This document shows, piece after piece, positions 17,414-25,538 of a DNA stretch of 43,212 nucleotides. A program made the position numbers and the translations under genes. The stretch is from Roseovarius salincola. Its GTDB lineage: Bacteria > Pseudomonadota > Alphaproteobacteria > Rhodobacterales > Rhodobacteraceae. Position 1 is the first letter of the stretch. Every line of letters begins with the position of its first letter. Under the pieces are notes generated by a model. It had not been told where the DNA came from and did not search any database. It saw only the letters and a list, made by a program, of their open reading frames with translations. The stretch spans positions 1-43,212 of the forward strand of contig NZ_JAPTNL010000023.1 in the NCBI RefSeq assembly GCF_026891095.1. Reading direction: 5' to 3'.

Positions 17414-17487
17414 TTGCGCTATTCGCATTTGCGAAGGGGCCTGGGCCAGGTTATCTGAAGTATAGCGCATTATAAGGAGGACTCCCC

Positions 17488-18510
17488 ATGCATCTCGCCC
17501 GCTTCCCACGCCATTTCCTGGCGCATCTGCCCACGCCGCTGGAACGTCTCGACCGGCTGAGCGCCGAACTGGGCGGGCCGGAGATCTGGATCAAGCGCGA
17601 CGATTGCACGGGGCTGAGCACCGGCGGCAACAAGACCCGCAAGCTGGAATTCCTGATGGCCGAGGCCGAGGCGCAGGGCGCCGACATGGTGATGACGCAA
17701 GGCGCGACGCAGTCGAACCATGCCCGCCAGACCGCCGCATTCGCCGCCAAGCTGGGGATGGATTGTCATATCCTGCTGGAGGACCGAACGGGTTCGAACG
17801 ATGCGAATTACAACCATAACGGCAATGTGCTGCTGGATCACCTGCACGGCGCCACGACCGAGAAGCGCAGCGGCGGCGGCGACATGAATGCCGAGATGGA
17901 GACCGTGGCCGAAAGGCTGCGCGCCGAAGGTCGCAAGGTCTATACCATTCCCGGCGGCGGCTCGAATGCGACCGGCGCATTGGGCTATGTGAACTGCGCC
18001 TTTGAACTCTTGTCGCAGGTCAACGGTACGGGCCTCAGGATCGACCACCTGGTCCATGCCACCGGCAGTGCGGGCACGCAGGCGGGTCTGATCGCCGGGC
18101 TTCAGGCGATGAACGCGCAGATCCCGCTTCTTGGGATCGGGGTGCGCGCGCCCAAGGCAAAGCAGGAAGAGAACGTTTACAACCTCGCCTGCACCACTGC
18201 CGAAAAGCTGGGCTGCGCGGGTGTGGTCAAGCGTGAGGATGTGGTCGCCAATACCGATTACGTGGGCGAGGGCTATGGCATTCCCACCGAAAGCGGACTG
18301 GAGGCCATCCGCATGTTCGCCGAACTGGAGGCGATCCTGCTGGATCCGGTTTATTCGGCGAAGGGTGCGGCTGGTCTGATCGACCTGATCCGCAAGGGCC
18401 ATTTCAAGAAGGGCGAGCGGGTCGTGTTCCTGCATACCGGCGGCGCGGCGGCGCTGTTCGGCTATGACCAGGCCTTCGATTTCGCCGATCGCTGGACAGC
18501 GGCGGGCTGA
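17488..18510 (+). CDS. cuyA: PLP-dependent L-cysteate sulfo-lyase / D-cysteine desulfhydrase family
   Basis: A 340-residue fold-type II PLP enzyme of the ACC deaminase/D-cysteine desulfhydrase family. [13 protein letters not shown] contains the PLP lysine (Lys49); [30 protein letters not shown] and [11 protein letters not shown] form the cofactor pocket. The N-terminal [20 protein letters not shown] resembles what I recall of CuyA from Ruegeria, which splits L-cysteate to pyruvate, ammonia and sulfite. D-cysteine desulfhydrase is the alternative, since the two activities are not separable by eye. An excellent ribosome binding site (AAGGAGG) precedes ATG 17488. The divergent LysR gene probably regulates it. 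No sulfite exporter gene is adjacent. Confidence 0.8.
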   Translation: MHLARFPRHFLAHLPTPLERLDRLSAELGGPEIWIKRDDCTGLSTGGNKTRKLEFLMAEAEAQGADMVMTQGATQSNHARQTAAFAAKLGMDCHILLEDRTGSNDANYNHNGNVLLDHLHGATTEKRSGGGDMNAEMETVAERLRAEGRKVYTIPGGGSNATGALGYVNCAFELLSQVNGTGLRIDHLVHATGSAGTQAGLIAGLQAMNAQIPLLGIGVRAPKAKQEENVYNLACTTAEKLGCAGVVKREDVVANTDYVGEGYGIPTESGLEAIRMFAELEAILLDPVYSAKGAAGLIDLIRKGHFKKGERVVFLHTGGAAALFGYDQAFDFADRWTAAG

Positions 18511-18547
18511 GGCAAGCGCTGAAGAAACAGACCGGCCGGAATGGAGC

Positions 18548-18574
18548 GGGGCAGACGCTGGCGTCTGCCCCTTT
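18548..18574. terminator. Bidirectional terminator hairpin
   Basis: GGGGCAGACGC (18548-18558) pairs perfectly with GCGTCTGCCCC (18561-18571), an 11-bp stem, followed by TTT. It lies between the converging cuyA-like and DUF937 genes. Confidence 0.8.
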
Positions 18575-18579
18575 CGCGT

Positions 18580-19191
18580 TCATTTCATGAACTTGCCAAG
18601 GATATCATCCATGACCGAGCCGTCGCCATCGGCGTCAAGCATTCCGGTCAGCATCGAAAGGTCCGGCCCCGAGGATGCCGCGCCGCCCTTGCCGCCCAAA
18701 AGCCCGCCGATCATGCCCATCAGGCCGCCGCTACCGCCAGCCCCCTGGATCATGCCGAGCATGCCGTCGATCGAGGAATCGGGCATCTGCTTTTGCAGCC
18801 CGCCCTGCGCCATCGCGGCAAGCGCCGGCAGGAATTGCGCGACCGTGCCCTGATCGACGCCTGCCTTCTCGGCAGCGGCACTGGCCAGCCCTTCGGTCGC
18901 GGCGGCGTCGCCCATCAGGCTGTTCAGAAAGGACTGACCCTGTGCGACCCCCTCGGGAGTCGCGGCGGCGCTGGCATCGTCGAAGAAGGCGGCCTTGTCC
19001 TCGCCTTTCATGAAGCCGAGCACGGTTTCGGCCTGCCCGGTTTCCGCGCGCTTTTTCGCGGCCTGGCCGATGGCGGGCGCCAGCATGCCGGTCAGTGCCT
19101 GCGCCTTGGTTTCGTCAAGTCCGAACTGGCTGGCAAGCTGGCTCAGGCCCTGTCCGCCTTGCGCCTGTTCGAGAAGTCTCATGATCGACAT
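18580..19191 (-). CDS. DUF937 family protein
   Basis: A 203-residue Ala/Gly/Met-rich protein. It shows the DUF937 layout: an N-terminal helical region with LLEQAQGGQGLSQLASQFGL (about 6-25), a middle low-complexity region, a glycine-rich MGMIGGLLGGKGG segment and a C-terminal LDADGDGSVMDDILGKFM. The final D-x-D-x-D-G-S looks like a calcium-binding-type acidic loop. No signal peptide is seen. The role of the family is not established. AGGGG lies upstream of ATG 19191. It stands alone between a terminator and the AhpD-like gene. Confidence 0.85.
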   Translation of the reverse strand: MSIMRLLEQAQGGQGLSQLASQFGLDETKAQALTGMLAPAIGQAAKKRAETGQAETVLGFMKGEDKAAFFDDASAAATPEGVAQGQSFLNSLMGDAAATEGLASAAAEKAGVDQGTVAQFLPALAAMAQGGLQKQMPDSSIDGMLGMIQGAGGSGGLMGMIGGLLGGKGGAASSGPDLSMLTGMLDADGDGSVMDDILGKFMK

Positions 19192-19330
19192 TCGTTAACC
19201 CCTGTATACGTGTAACTGATCGCGGACATGAGACGCAGATCATTGCCCGATGCGAAAGGGGAAAAGCGACCCGGCCTTCCGCATTCGCGAGGCGAATGGT
19301 GGCCGCGGCTGGTCTTTCCGGGAGTGGCAG

Positions 19331-19672
19331 TCAGCCTTGACCCGTCAATTCGTCGAAGCAGTCCAGCGCCTTGGCGGCATACATCATCGATGGCCCGCCA
19401 CCCATCTGGATGGTCATGGCCAGCACGTCGCCCAATTCGTCGCGGGTGGCACCGCAGCGCACCAGCGCCTCGACATGGAGACCGATGCAGGCCTCGCATT
19501 TGGTAGCGACGGCGATGCCCAGGGCGACGAATTCCTTGGTCTTGAACTCCAGAACGCCGCCTTCCTTGACCGCCTTGCCAAGGGCGCCAAAGGCCTGGGC
19601 GGTGTCGGGTATGGTCTTGTTGAGCGCCCGCAGTTGTTGGCGTGTGTCGTTCAGTTTACCGGCCCAGGTCAC
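19331..19672 (-). CDS. Carboxymuconolactone decarboxylase / AhpD-like protein
   Basis: A 113-residue protein of the CMD family with the AhpD-type redox motif CEACIGLH (Cys59, Cys62, His66) in ATKCEACIGLHVEALVRCGA. Proteins of this kind act as small thiol oxidoreductases or peroxidase partners, usually as trimers or hexamers in the cytosol. The start is GTG 19672, set by GAGGAG 8 nt upstream; the overlapping ATG at 19674 is out of frame and stops at once. The neighbours give no pathway hint. Confidence 0.88.
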   Translation of the reverse strand: MTWAGKLNDTRQQLRALNKTIPDTAQAFGALGKAVKEGGVLEFKTKEFVALGIAVATKCEACIGLHVEALVRCGATRDELGDVLAMTIQMGGGPSMMYAAKALDCFDELTGQG

Positions 19673-19762
19673 ATTCGCACTCCTCGATGTGTTTCAAGCA
19701 TCTCCTAGTGCGCGCGCCGGGTCTCTACCTTGACCCAGATCAGACCGGGCGGCAGGAATGCG

Positions 19763-20530
19763 TTAATTGAGACGTGCGTGAAACCGGGCGCGATGGCGTG
19801 ACATGAAGCCGGGATCGGGAAGGAAGCGCGACGGCATCGACAGTCGCTCGGCGGCGCCCTTTCTGAGCTGGCGCTGCGTCGCTTCGGGCAGGTCCGGGGC
19901 GATCATCATGCGCAGATCGTCGTCGAAGGTCATCAGGTGCCGGTCGAATGCGCGGTCATGCAGCGCATTGAGGCAGATCCCGTTCGAGGGATCGAGCCGC
20001 GCGGTGCTGTCTTCCGCCCAGCCAACGATATGGCTGGCGGTGAGCAGTTTGGGACTGTCCAGCCCGGTCAGCGCGCATCGGCCCCGATAGGAGGTGAGGA
20101 TCATCTCGCGAAAGAACCCCTGTCCCAGCCGCCGCGCATGTTGGCTTGTGTGCATTTCGCCCTGGCGCGCCTCGAAGGCGGCCTGGCGTTCGGCGAAACC
20201 GGTTGGCAGGCCATGCGCGCGCGTCTGCTCTTCGTAGGCGCGCAGGACGGGGTCAGGCGAACGCAGGAATTCAGTCCAGACGCGCCGGTCGGTTCGCGAG
20301 GCGTTCGCCATGCCCTTTTGTGGCAGGCTGTCATCGAGCGCGGCAAGATTGGTCAGTTTGAGCGCCACCGCCGAGGCTGTGCGCCCCAGCATTTCGCCAA
20401 GGGCGATGACCTGCGGGTTGCGGCTGTGAAACTTGCCGAAGTCAAGGCGCAGATAGAGCGCCAGCGCCTTTCGCACCTCATCTTCGCTCCAGTTTCGACG
20501 CGCCGCCACCAGCCCTCGATCCTCCGGCAT
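19763..20530 (-). CDS. HNH endonuclease
   Basis: A 255-residue protein. The C-terminal half carries a complete HNH core of the putative-restriction-endonuclease type (COG3440-like): GRCALTGL, ASHIVGWAEDSTARLDPSNG and ICLNALHDRAFDRHLM, with catalytic and metal residues His/Asn/His. The N-terminal part (about 1-100) begins with a RRNWSEDEVRKALALYLRLD segment that looks like a DNA-recognition helical domain. No methyltransferase gene is adjacent, so a classical restriction-modification pair is not supported. The same strand as the DUF938 and reductase genes upstream, with a 48-bp gap, suggests possible co-transcription. Confidence 0.85.
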   Translation of the reverse strand: MPEDRGLVAARRNWSEDEVRKALALYLRLDFGKFHSRNPQVIALGEMLGRTASAVALKLTNLAALDDSLPQKGMANASRTDRRVWTEFLRSPDPVLRAYEEQTRAHGLPTGFAERQAAFEARQGEMHTSQHARRLGQGFFREMILTSYRGRCALTGLDSPKLLTASHIVGWAEDSTARLDPSNGICLNALHDRAFDRHLMTFDDDLRMMIAPDLPEATQRQLRKGAAERLSMPSRFLPDPGFMSRHRARFHARLN

Positions 20531-20578
20531 GTGTTGCGATCAGACTGCCAGGATCGCCGCGCCTGTTCAATGGCGCCG

Positions 20579-21238
20579 TCAGGCCGGGCGGCGGGTGACG
20601 ATGGAAAGATTGTTCGCGGGCATTTCGACCACGTCGACAAGCGTCAGGCCCGCGTCGTGCAGCCAGTCGATCACGTCGAAATCATCCTTGTAGCCGATCT
20701 CGGGATCCTGCGCGCGCAGGCTTGCGTCAAAGCTGGCGTCGCCCTCGGAAATGGCCTCGCCGGCGCGCAGGAACGGGCCGTAGATGATGAAGCGCCCGTC
20801 AGGGGCGAGCGCCTGTGCGGCCTCCGATATGAGTTGCCGGGCCTCATCCGTGCTGATGAGGTGCAGGAGATTCACCAGCAATATGAGGTCCTGACCGGCG
20901 TGTTCTGAGCTCCAGCCCGGTGCGGTGGCATCGAGCGCAATGGGTTTGCGCAGATTGGGGGCGTTCACGCTGGCGGCCCAGGCGTCGATGCTGGCGCGGC
21001 GCGCGGGGTCGATCTCGGATGGCTGCCAGGTGAGTTCCGGAAGGGCTGGCGCGAAATGCGCGGCGTGCTGGCCGGTGCCCGCGGCAAGTTCCAGCGCGCG
21101 CCCGCTGGCAGGCCCGTGGTGGCGCAGCAGATCCAGGATCGGCGCGGCGTTGCGCTCGGCCGAAGGCGCGTAGAGGCGGCTATCCTCCCCCGGCGTCGCA
21201 ACCGAAGCACTGTCGGGCAGGTTGAGGCGGCGCGCCAT
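20579..21238 (-). CDS. DUF938 SAM-dependent methyltransferase-like protein
   Basis: A 219-residue class I methyltransferase fold. RLYAPSAERNAAPILDLL is the DUF938 opening, ALELAAGTGQHAAHFA (about 48-63) is the SAM-binding glycine-rich motif, LPELTWQPSEID the acidic second strand, and NLLHLIS the motif IV region. The substrate is unknown. Its ATG lies 2 bp after the stop of the aldo/keto reductase, so the pair is coupled, with the ribosome binding site inside the reductase coding end. Confidence 0.87.
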   Translation of the reverse strand: MARRLNLPDSASVATPGEDSRLYAPSAERNAAPILDLLRHHGPASGRALELAAGTGQHAAHFAPALPELTWQPSEIDPARRASIDAWAASVNAPNLRKPIALDATAPGWSSEHAGQDLILLVNLLHLISTDEARQLISEAAQALAPDGRFIIYGPFLRAGEAISEGDASFDASLRAQDPEIGYKDDFDVIDWLHDAGLTLVDVVEMPANNLSIVTRRPA

Positions 21239-21240
21239 CT

Positions 21241-22176
21241 TCAGGCCTCTTCCAGGCGGTCGGTGGCGGGTGGTGGTGCCGGGCTGAGAGCGCTCAGCCG
21301 GGCATGGAGCGCCTCGTCCATCGCAAAGCCGATGGCGTCGAGCGACGGTTGCAGCTGTGCGGTTGATCGCGCCGAAAGGATCGGCATCGGTCTGGCGGGG
21401 TGATGCGCGGCCCAGGCGGCGGCCAGCGTGGCCGGGCTCACGCCCAGTTCGGTGGCGATGTCACCGAGGCCCTTCGCCGCCGCGTGCATCCAGTCCTGAC
21501 CATAGCGCGCGGCATAGCGGTCATTCTCGGTCAGCCGCCCGGTGCCGCCCGCGGCGTATTTGCCGGTCAGCAGCCCGCCCGCCAGCGGCGAATAGGGCGC
21601 CACGGCGATGCCTTCGCTCTGGCACATCGGCAGAATCTCGACCTCGGCCTGGCGTTTGACGAGGTTATACATCGGCTGCAGGATCGACACCGGCAGATCG
21701 AAGCGCGCGGCGATGCAGGCGGCCTTCATCACCTGCCAGGCGGCGAAATTCGACAGGCCCATATGGGCGATCTTGCCCTCCTCGCGCAGGGTGGCGAAGG
21801 TCTGCATCGTCTCGTTGAGGTCGGTGTCGGGATCGAAGCGGTGCAGATAGAGGATATCCACGTGATCCATCCCCAGCCGCCGGCGCGAAAGATCGAACTG
21901 CGCCCGAAGGTTATCGCGCCCCGCGCCACCGCGATAACCTGCCTTGGTGGCGATGATCAGCCGCTCGCGCAGCGGCGCGGCAAAGCGCCCGAGCAGGGTT
22001 TCTGCTTCCCCGTCGGTATAGACATAGGCCGTGTCGAAGTGATTGAGGCCGGCCTCGATGCAGGTGTCGAACATGGCGCGGCTCTGGCCCTCATCGGCGG
22101 GGCCGCCGAATTGCATTGTGCCGAAGGCGAAACGGCTTGCGGCTGTGCCGTCGGGGGAGGTGATCATATTTTTCAT
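21241..22176 (-). CDS. Aldo/keto reductase
   Basis: A 311-residue NADPH-dependent (beta/alpha)8 oxidoreductase. The catalytic tetrad is visible as Asp48, Tyr53, Lys78 and His112 (FDTAYVYTDGEAE, ATKAGY, LYLHRFD). The C-terminal PILSARSTAQLQPSLDAI matches the family's cofactor-binding segment. The substrate cannot be told from sequence. I chose ATG 22176; the longer in-frame ATG upstream would prepend 25 residues without family similarity and no good ribosome binding site. It is the first gene of a coupled pair with DUF938. Confidence 0.9.
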   Translation of the reverse strand: MKNMITSPDGTAASRFAFGTMQFGGPADEGQSRAMFDTCIEAGLNHFDTAYVYTDGEAETLLGRFAAPLRERLIIATKAGYRGGAGRDNLRAQFDLSRRRLGMDHVDILYLHRFDPDTDLNETMQTFATLREEGKIAHMGLSNFAAWQVMKAACIAARFDLPVSILQPMYNLVKRQAEVEILPMCQSEGIAVAPYSPLAGGLLTGKYAAGGTGRLTENDRYAARYGQDWMHAAAKGLGDIATELGVSPATLAAAWAAHHPARPMPILSARSTAQLQPSLDAIGFAMDEALHARLSALSPAPPPATDRLEEA

Positions 22177-22245
22177 GGCGCGAAAATGCCACGCGGCGCG
22201 GGAATGTGAAAGGCCTCTCGTGTCTCTTTTCGCGCGCGCCTGCCT

Positions 22246-22295
22246 CTTCATCTGGCCTCAAATACCTCGGGGGGTCCGGGGGGCTGGCCCCCCGG
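22246..22295 (-). repeat. Composite intergenic repeat, terminator-like copy
   Basis: Read on the minus strand it starts with a hairpin CCGGGGGG/CCCCCCGG (22295-22276, loop CCAG) and continues into the 29-nt tail (22274-22246) that ends AGATGAAG. The middle hairpin found in the other full copies is absent. It lies just beyond the stop of the BMP-family gene and probably terminates the ABC operon. Confidence 0.78.
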
Positions 22296-22304
22296 CCTTA
22301 ATCG

Positions 22305-23393
22305 TTATTGCGGGATGTCGGCGTCAAGGCCCTCGACATAGAAATCCATGCCCAGAAGCGTGCCGTCATCGGCGGTTTCGCCCTCGGCCAACCAGTCCGA
22401 GCCGTCCTGCTTCTTCAGCGGGCCGGTGAAGGGATGATATTCGCCCGATGCGATCGCGTCCTTCAGGGCAAGCGCCTCTTGCTTCACCTCGGCGGGCACA
22501 GCGTCGGTGATCTCGCCGATGGCGACCATGCCGGGGCCGATACCGTCCCATACCTGATGGCTTTCCCAGGTGCCGTCGATCACCGCCTGGGTGCGGGCGA
22601 TGTAATAGGGTTTCCAGTCGTCGATGATCGAGCTGACGCGCGGGAAGGGCTTGTATTCGGCCATGTCCGAGGCCTGCCCGAATGTGACGACGCCGCCGGC
22701 TTTTTCAGCCGCCGCCTGCGGCGCGGTGGAGTCGGTGTGTTGCAGGATCACGTCGGCGCCCTGTTCGATGAGCGCGGTGGCGGCGTCGGCCTCCTTGGCG
22801 GGGTCGAACCAGGTATAGGCCCAGATGATCTTGAACTCGACCTCGGGGTTCGCCTTGCGGGCATGGATGAAGGCCGCATTGATGCCCCGGATCACTTCGG
22901 GGATCGGGTAGGAGGCGATATAGCCCACGATGTTGGACTCGGTCATCTTGCCCGCGATATGACCCTGGATGGCGCGGCCCTCGTAAAAGCGGGCCGAGTA
23001 GGTCGAAAGGTTCGGCGCGGTCTTGTAGCCTGTCGCGTGTTCGAATTTCACGTCCGGGAATTTCTCGGCCACGGCCAGGGTGGCATCCATGTAGCCAAAC
23101 GAAGTTGTAAAGATCAGGTCAGCGCCATTCAGCGCCATCTGGGTGATCGCGCGGGTGGCGTCGGCGCCTTCGGGGACGCTTTCCTGATAGACCGTCTCGA
23201 CCTGGTCGCCGAAATGCTCTTCGACGGCAAGGCGGCCCTCGTTATGCTCGTAGGTCCAGCCGCCATCGCCGATCGGGCCGACATAGATGAAGCCGACCTT
23301 GGTCTTGTCGTCCTGCGCCTGCGCCGGGATCACGGCTCCGGCGGCAAGGCCGAGCGCCACCGTGGCGCCGGTCAGAATGGTCTTGAGGGTCAT
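22305..23393 (-). CDS. BMP-family ABC transporter substrate-binding protein
   Basis: A 362-residue periplasmic protein with a signal peptide (cleavage after about AQA, residue 25). KVGFIYVGPIGDGGWTYEHN is the BMP/PnrA-family opening, and DLIFTTSFGYMDATLAVAEK and VGYIASYPIPEVIRGINAF continue it. The family binds nucleosides or purines and delivers them to the adjacent permeases. AGGGAGT precedes ATG 23393. It is the last gene of a four-gene operon (ATPase, permease, permease, binding protein) on the minus strand. Confidence 0.92.
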   Translation of the reverse strand: MTLKTILTGATVALGLAAGAVIPAQAQDDKTKVGFIYVGPIGDGGWTYEHNEGRLAVEEHFGDQVETVYQESVPEGADATRAITQMALNGADLIFTTSFGYMDATLAVAEKFPDVKFEHATGYKTAPNLSTYSARFYEGRAIQGHIAGKMTESNIVGYIASYPIPEVIRGINAAFIHARKANPEVEFKIIWAYTWFDPAKEADAATALIEQGADVILQHTDSTAPQAAAEKAGGVVTFGQASDMAEYKPFPRVSSIIDDWKPYYIARTQAVIDGTWESHQVWDGIGPGMVAIGEITDAVPAEVKQEALALKDAIASGEYHPFTGPLKKQDGSDWLAEGETADDGTLLGMDFYVEGLDADIPQ

Positions 23394-23430
23394 GGGTTGA
23401 ACTCCCTGTGGTTTGAGGATGGGCAGCGCC

Positions 23431-24354
23431 TCATTGCGAGGCATGGAAAATCCGGGCCAGTGACGCGGGCGCGCGGCTGCGGTCCGCCGACATGATGACA
23501 AGCACCAGGATGGTGATGAGGTAAGGCGACATCGAAAGGTATTCCACCGGCAGCGCGACACCGGCGGCCTGAAGGTTGAGCTGCAGCACGCTGACGCCGC
23601 CGAAAAGCCATGCGCCCAGCAGGACGCGCCCCGCCTTCCAGCTGGCGAAGACCACCAGCGCCAGTGCGATCCAGCCTGCGCCCGCGGTCATGCCTTCGGT
23701 CCATTGGGGCACCCGCACAAGGCTGAGATAGGCCCCGCCAAGCCCGGCACAGGCGCCGCCGAAGGCGATCGCCAGCACCCTCACGCGCACCACCTTGTAG
23801 CCAAGTGCATGGGCGGCGTCGTGGTTCTCGCCCACGGCCCTCAGGACCAGGCCGGCGCGGCTGTATTTCAGACCGGCCCAGACTGCGGTCACCAGAGCCA
23901 GCGCGAGGTAAACCATCAGGTCATGCGAGAACAGCACCGGCCCCAGAAACGGGATGTCGCCCAGCACCGGGATGTCCAGCCGGGGCGTGGGCGGGGGCTT
24001 GATGCCGACATAGCCCTGACCCAGAAGTGCGCTCAGCCCCAGGCCGAACAACGTAAGTGCCAGGCCTGAGGCCACCTGATTGGCCAGCGCCACCTGGGTG
24101 AGGAGTGCGAAAAGCAACGACAGCCCCGCCCCCCCCAGCGCCGCGACCAGAAAGCCGAGCGCGGGCGAACCGGTATTGACGGCGATGGCGAAGCCGCAGA
24201 TCGCGCCTGTGATCATCATCCCCTCGACACCGAGGTTCAGCACGCCCGCGCGCTCGACCACCAATTCGCCGATGGCGGCCAGCAGGATCGGCGTCGAGGC
24301 GGCCATGATCGAGGCCAGCAGAAGGATCGGGCTGATCGAGGAGAGGTCCATCAT
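23431..24354 (-). CDS. ABC transporter permease (second subunit, nucleoside-like)
   Basis: A 307-residue membrane protein of the branched-chain/sugar-type permease superfamily. About eight to nine hydrophobic segments are evident, and the family motif GELVVERAGVLNLGVEGMM (about 27-45) and the cytoplasmic coupling loop VGENHDAAHALGY near 190 are conserved. It pairs with the other permease to form the importer channel. Its ATG overlaps the stop of the upstream permease (ATGA at 24354-24351), so the two are coupled. Confidence 0.9.
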   Translation of the reverse strand: MMDLSSISPILLLASIMAASTPILLAAIGELVVERAGVLNLGVEGMMITGAICGFAIAVNTGSPALGFLVAALGGAGLSLLFALLTQVALANQVASGLALTLFGLGLSALLGQGYVGIKPPPTPRLDIPVLGDIPFLGPVLFSHDLMVYLALALVTAVWAGLKYSRAGLVLRAVGENHDAAHALGYKVVRVRVLAIAFGGACAGLGGAYLSLVRVPQWTEGMTAGAGWIALALVVFASWKAGRVLLGAWLFGGVSVLQLNLQAAGVALPVEYLSMSPYLITILVLVIMSADRSRAPASLARIFHASQ

Positions 24355-25439
24355 GCGGTCTCCGGCCGGGGGGTCAGGCGCAGGCGGTAATTGGTCAACA
24401 GGTCCACCGCCAGCAGGAAAAAGAGCAGCATCCCCTGAAACATCTGGATCGCCGCCGAAGGCAGGCCGAGGTTGGATTGCGCGATCTCGCCGCCGATATA
24501 GGTGAGCGCCATCAACAGCCCCGCGAGCGCAATGCCGAAAGGGTGCAGGCGCCCTAGAAAGGCCACGATGATCGCCGTGAAACCGTAGCCGACGTTGAAG
24601 TCGATGCTGACCTGCCCGGCGGGGCCGGATACCTCGAACATGCCCGCAAGCCCGGCCAGTGCTCCCGAAATCCCGAGGCAGAACAGCGCCAGGCGTGCAG
24701 GATTGACGCCGGCGAAGCGCGCGGCGCGCGGAGCCTGCCCGGTCAGGCGGATCTGGTAGCCCAGCACATGACGTCCGAGCAGGATATAGGCGAAGATCAC
24801 CGCGATCAGCGCCGCGACCACGCCCCAATGCATCCCGGTATCGGCGATCAGGTCGGCATTATGGGCCGATGGGTATTGTTGCAGGTTGCGGCTTCCGGGA
24901 AAGCCCATGCCCTCGGGGTTCTTCATCGGGCCAAGCGCCATTGCGGCCAGCAGTTTTTCGGCCACATAGACCAGCATCAGCGAGACGAGGATTTCATTTG
25001 TGCCGAAGCGAAGCTTGAGCAGACCCGGAATCATTCCCCAGGCCAGCCCGCCAAGCGCGCCCGCGATCACCATCAGGGGAAAGATGAACCACGCATCCAG
25101 CGGAAAGAAGGCCAGCCCCACACCCGCCCCAGCGAGTGCGCCGATGATATACTGCCCCTCGGCGCCGATATTCCACACACCGGCGCGGAACCCGAGCGAG
25201 AGCCCGATGGCGATCAGCACGAGCGGCGCGCCCTTCACCAGAAGCTGGGGCCGGTAATAGAAGGCGAACTCGCCAAACAGCGGCTCCCAGAAGATGGTGG
25301 CGATGGCCTCGACGGGGTTCTTGCCGAGGGCCGCGAAAAGCGCGCCGCCTGCCAGCATCGTGACCACCACCGCAAGAAGCGGCGAAAGATAGAGCCAGCG
25401 GCGCGAGGGCTGGGGGCGCTTTTCCACCCGGAGCCTCAT
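24351..25439 (-). CDS. ABC transporter permease (first subunit, nucleoside-like)
   Basis: A 362-residue membrane protein with a short basic N-terminus (MRLRVEKRPQPSRRW) and about nine hydrophobic segments. GLSLGFRAGVWNIGAEGQYI is the characteristic permease motif of the BMP/nucleoside importers, and LTGQAPRAARFAGVNPARL the coupling loop that contacts the ATPase. ATG 25439 gives a correct topology; the in-frame extension upstream reads through an intergenic repeat and is not credible. The gap to the ATPase gene (25440-25538) is filled by that repeat. Confidence 0.9.
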   Translation of the reverse strand: MRLRVEKRPQPSRRWLYLSPLLAVVVTMLAGGALFAALGKNPVEAIATIFWEPLFGEFAFYYRPQLLVKGAPLVLIAIGLSLGFRAGVWNIGAEGQYIIGALAGAGVGLAFFPLDAWFIFPLMVIAGALGGLAWGMIPGLLKLRFGTNEILVSLMLVYVAEKLLAAMALGPMKNPEGMGFPGSRNLQQYPSAHNADLIADTGMHWGVVAALIAVIFAYILLGRHVLGYQIRLTGQAPRAARFAGVNPARLALFCLGISGALAGLAGMFEVSGPAGQVSIDFNVGYGFTAIIVAFLGRLHPFGIALAGLLMALTYIGGEIAQSNLGLPSAAIQMFQGMLLFFLLAVDLLTNYRLRLTPRPETA

Positions 25440-25466
25440 GGCTGATACGCTTTGGCAGGCTGGGCA

Positions 25467-25527
25467 GGGGGCGCTGCCCCCGTCGCCCGAGGGGCGACTC
25501 CCCCGGAGTATTTCGGGCAAGATGAAG
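25467..25527 (+). repeat. Composite intergenic repeat inside the ABC operon
   Basis: A full three-part copy on the plus strand: hairpin GGGGGC/GCCCCC (25467-25481), hairpin GTCGCCC/GGGCGAC (25482-25498), then the 29-nt tail (25499-25527) ending AGATGAAG. The architecture is the same as at 7096-7035, with compensatory changes in the middle stem. It is the only copy antisense to its flanking genes and the only one within an operon. Confidence 0.8.
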
Positions 25528-25538
25528 CGCGCAGATGG

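Noticed and set aside
19763..20530. Restriction-modification system around the HNH endonuclease
   Set aside because: No cognate DNA methyltransferase is adjacent; the DUF938 neighbour is a small-molecule-type methyltransferase fold without DNA-methylase motifs.
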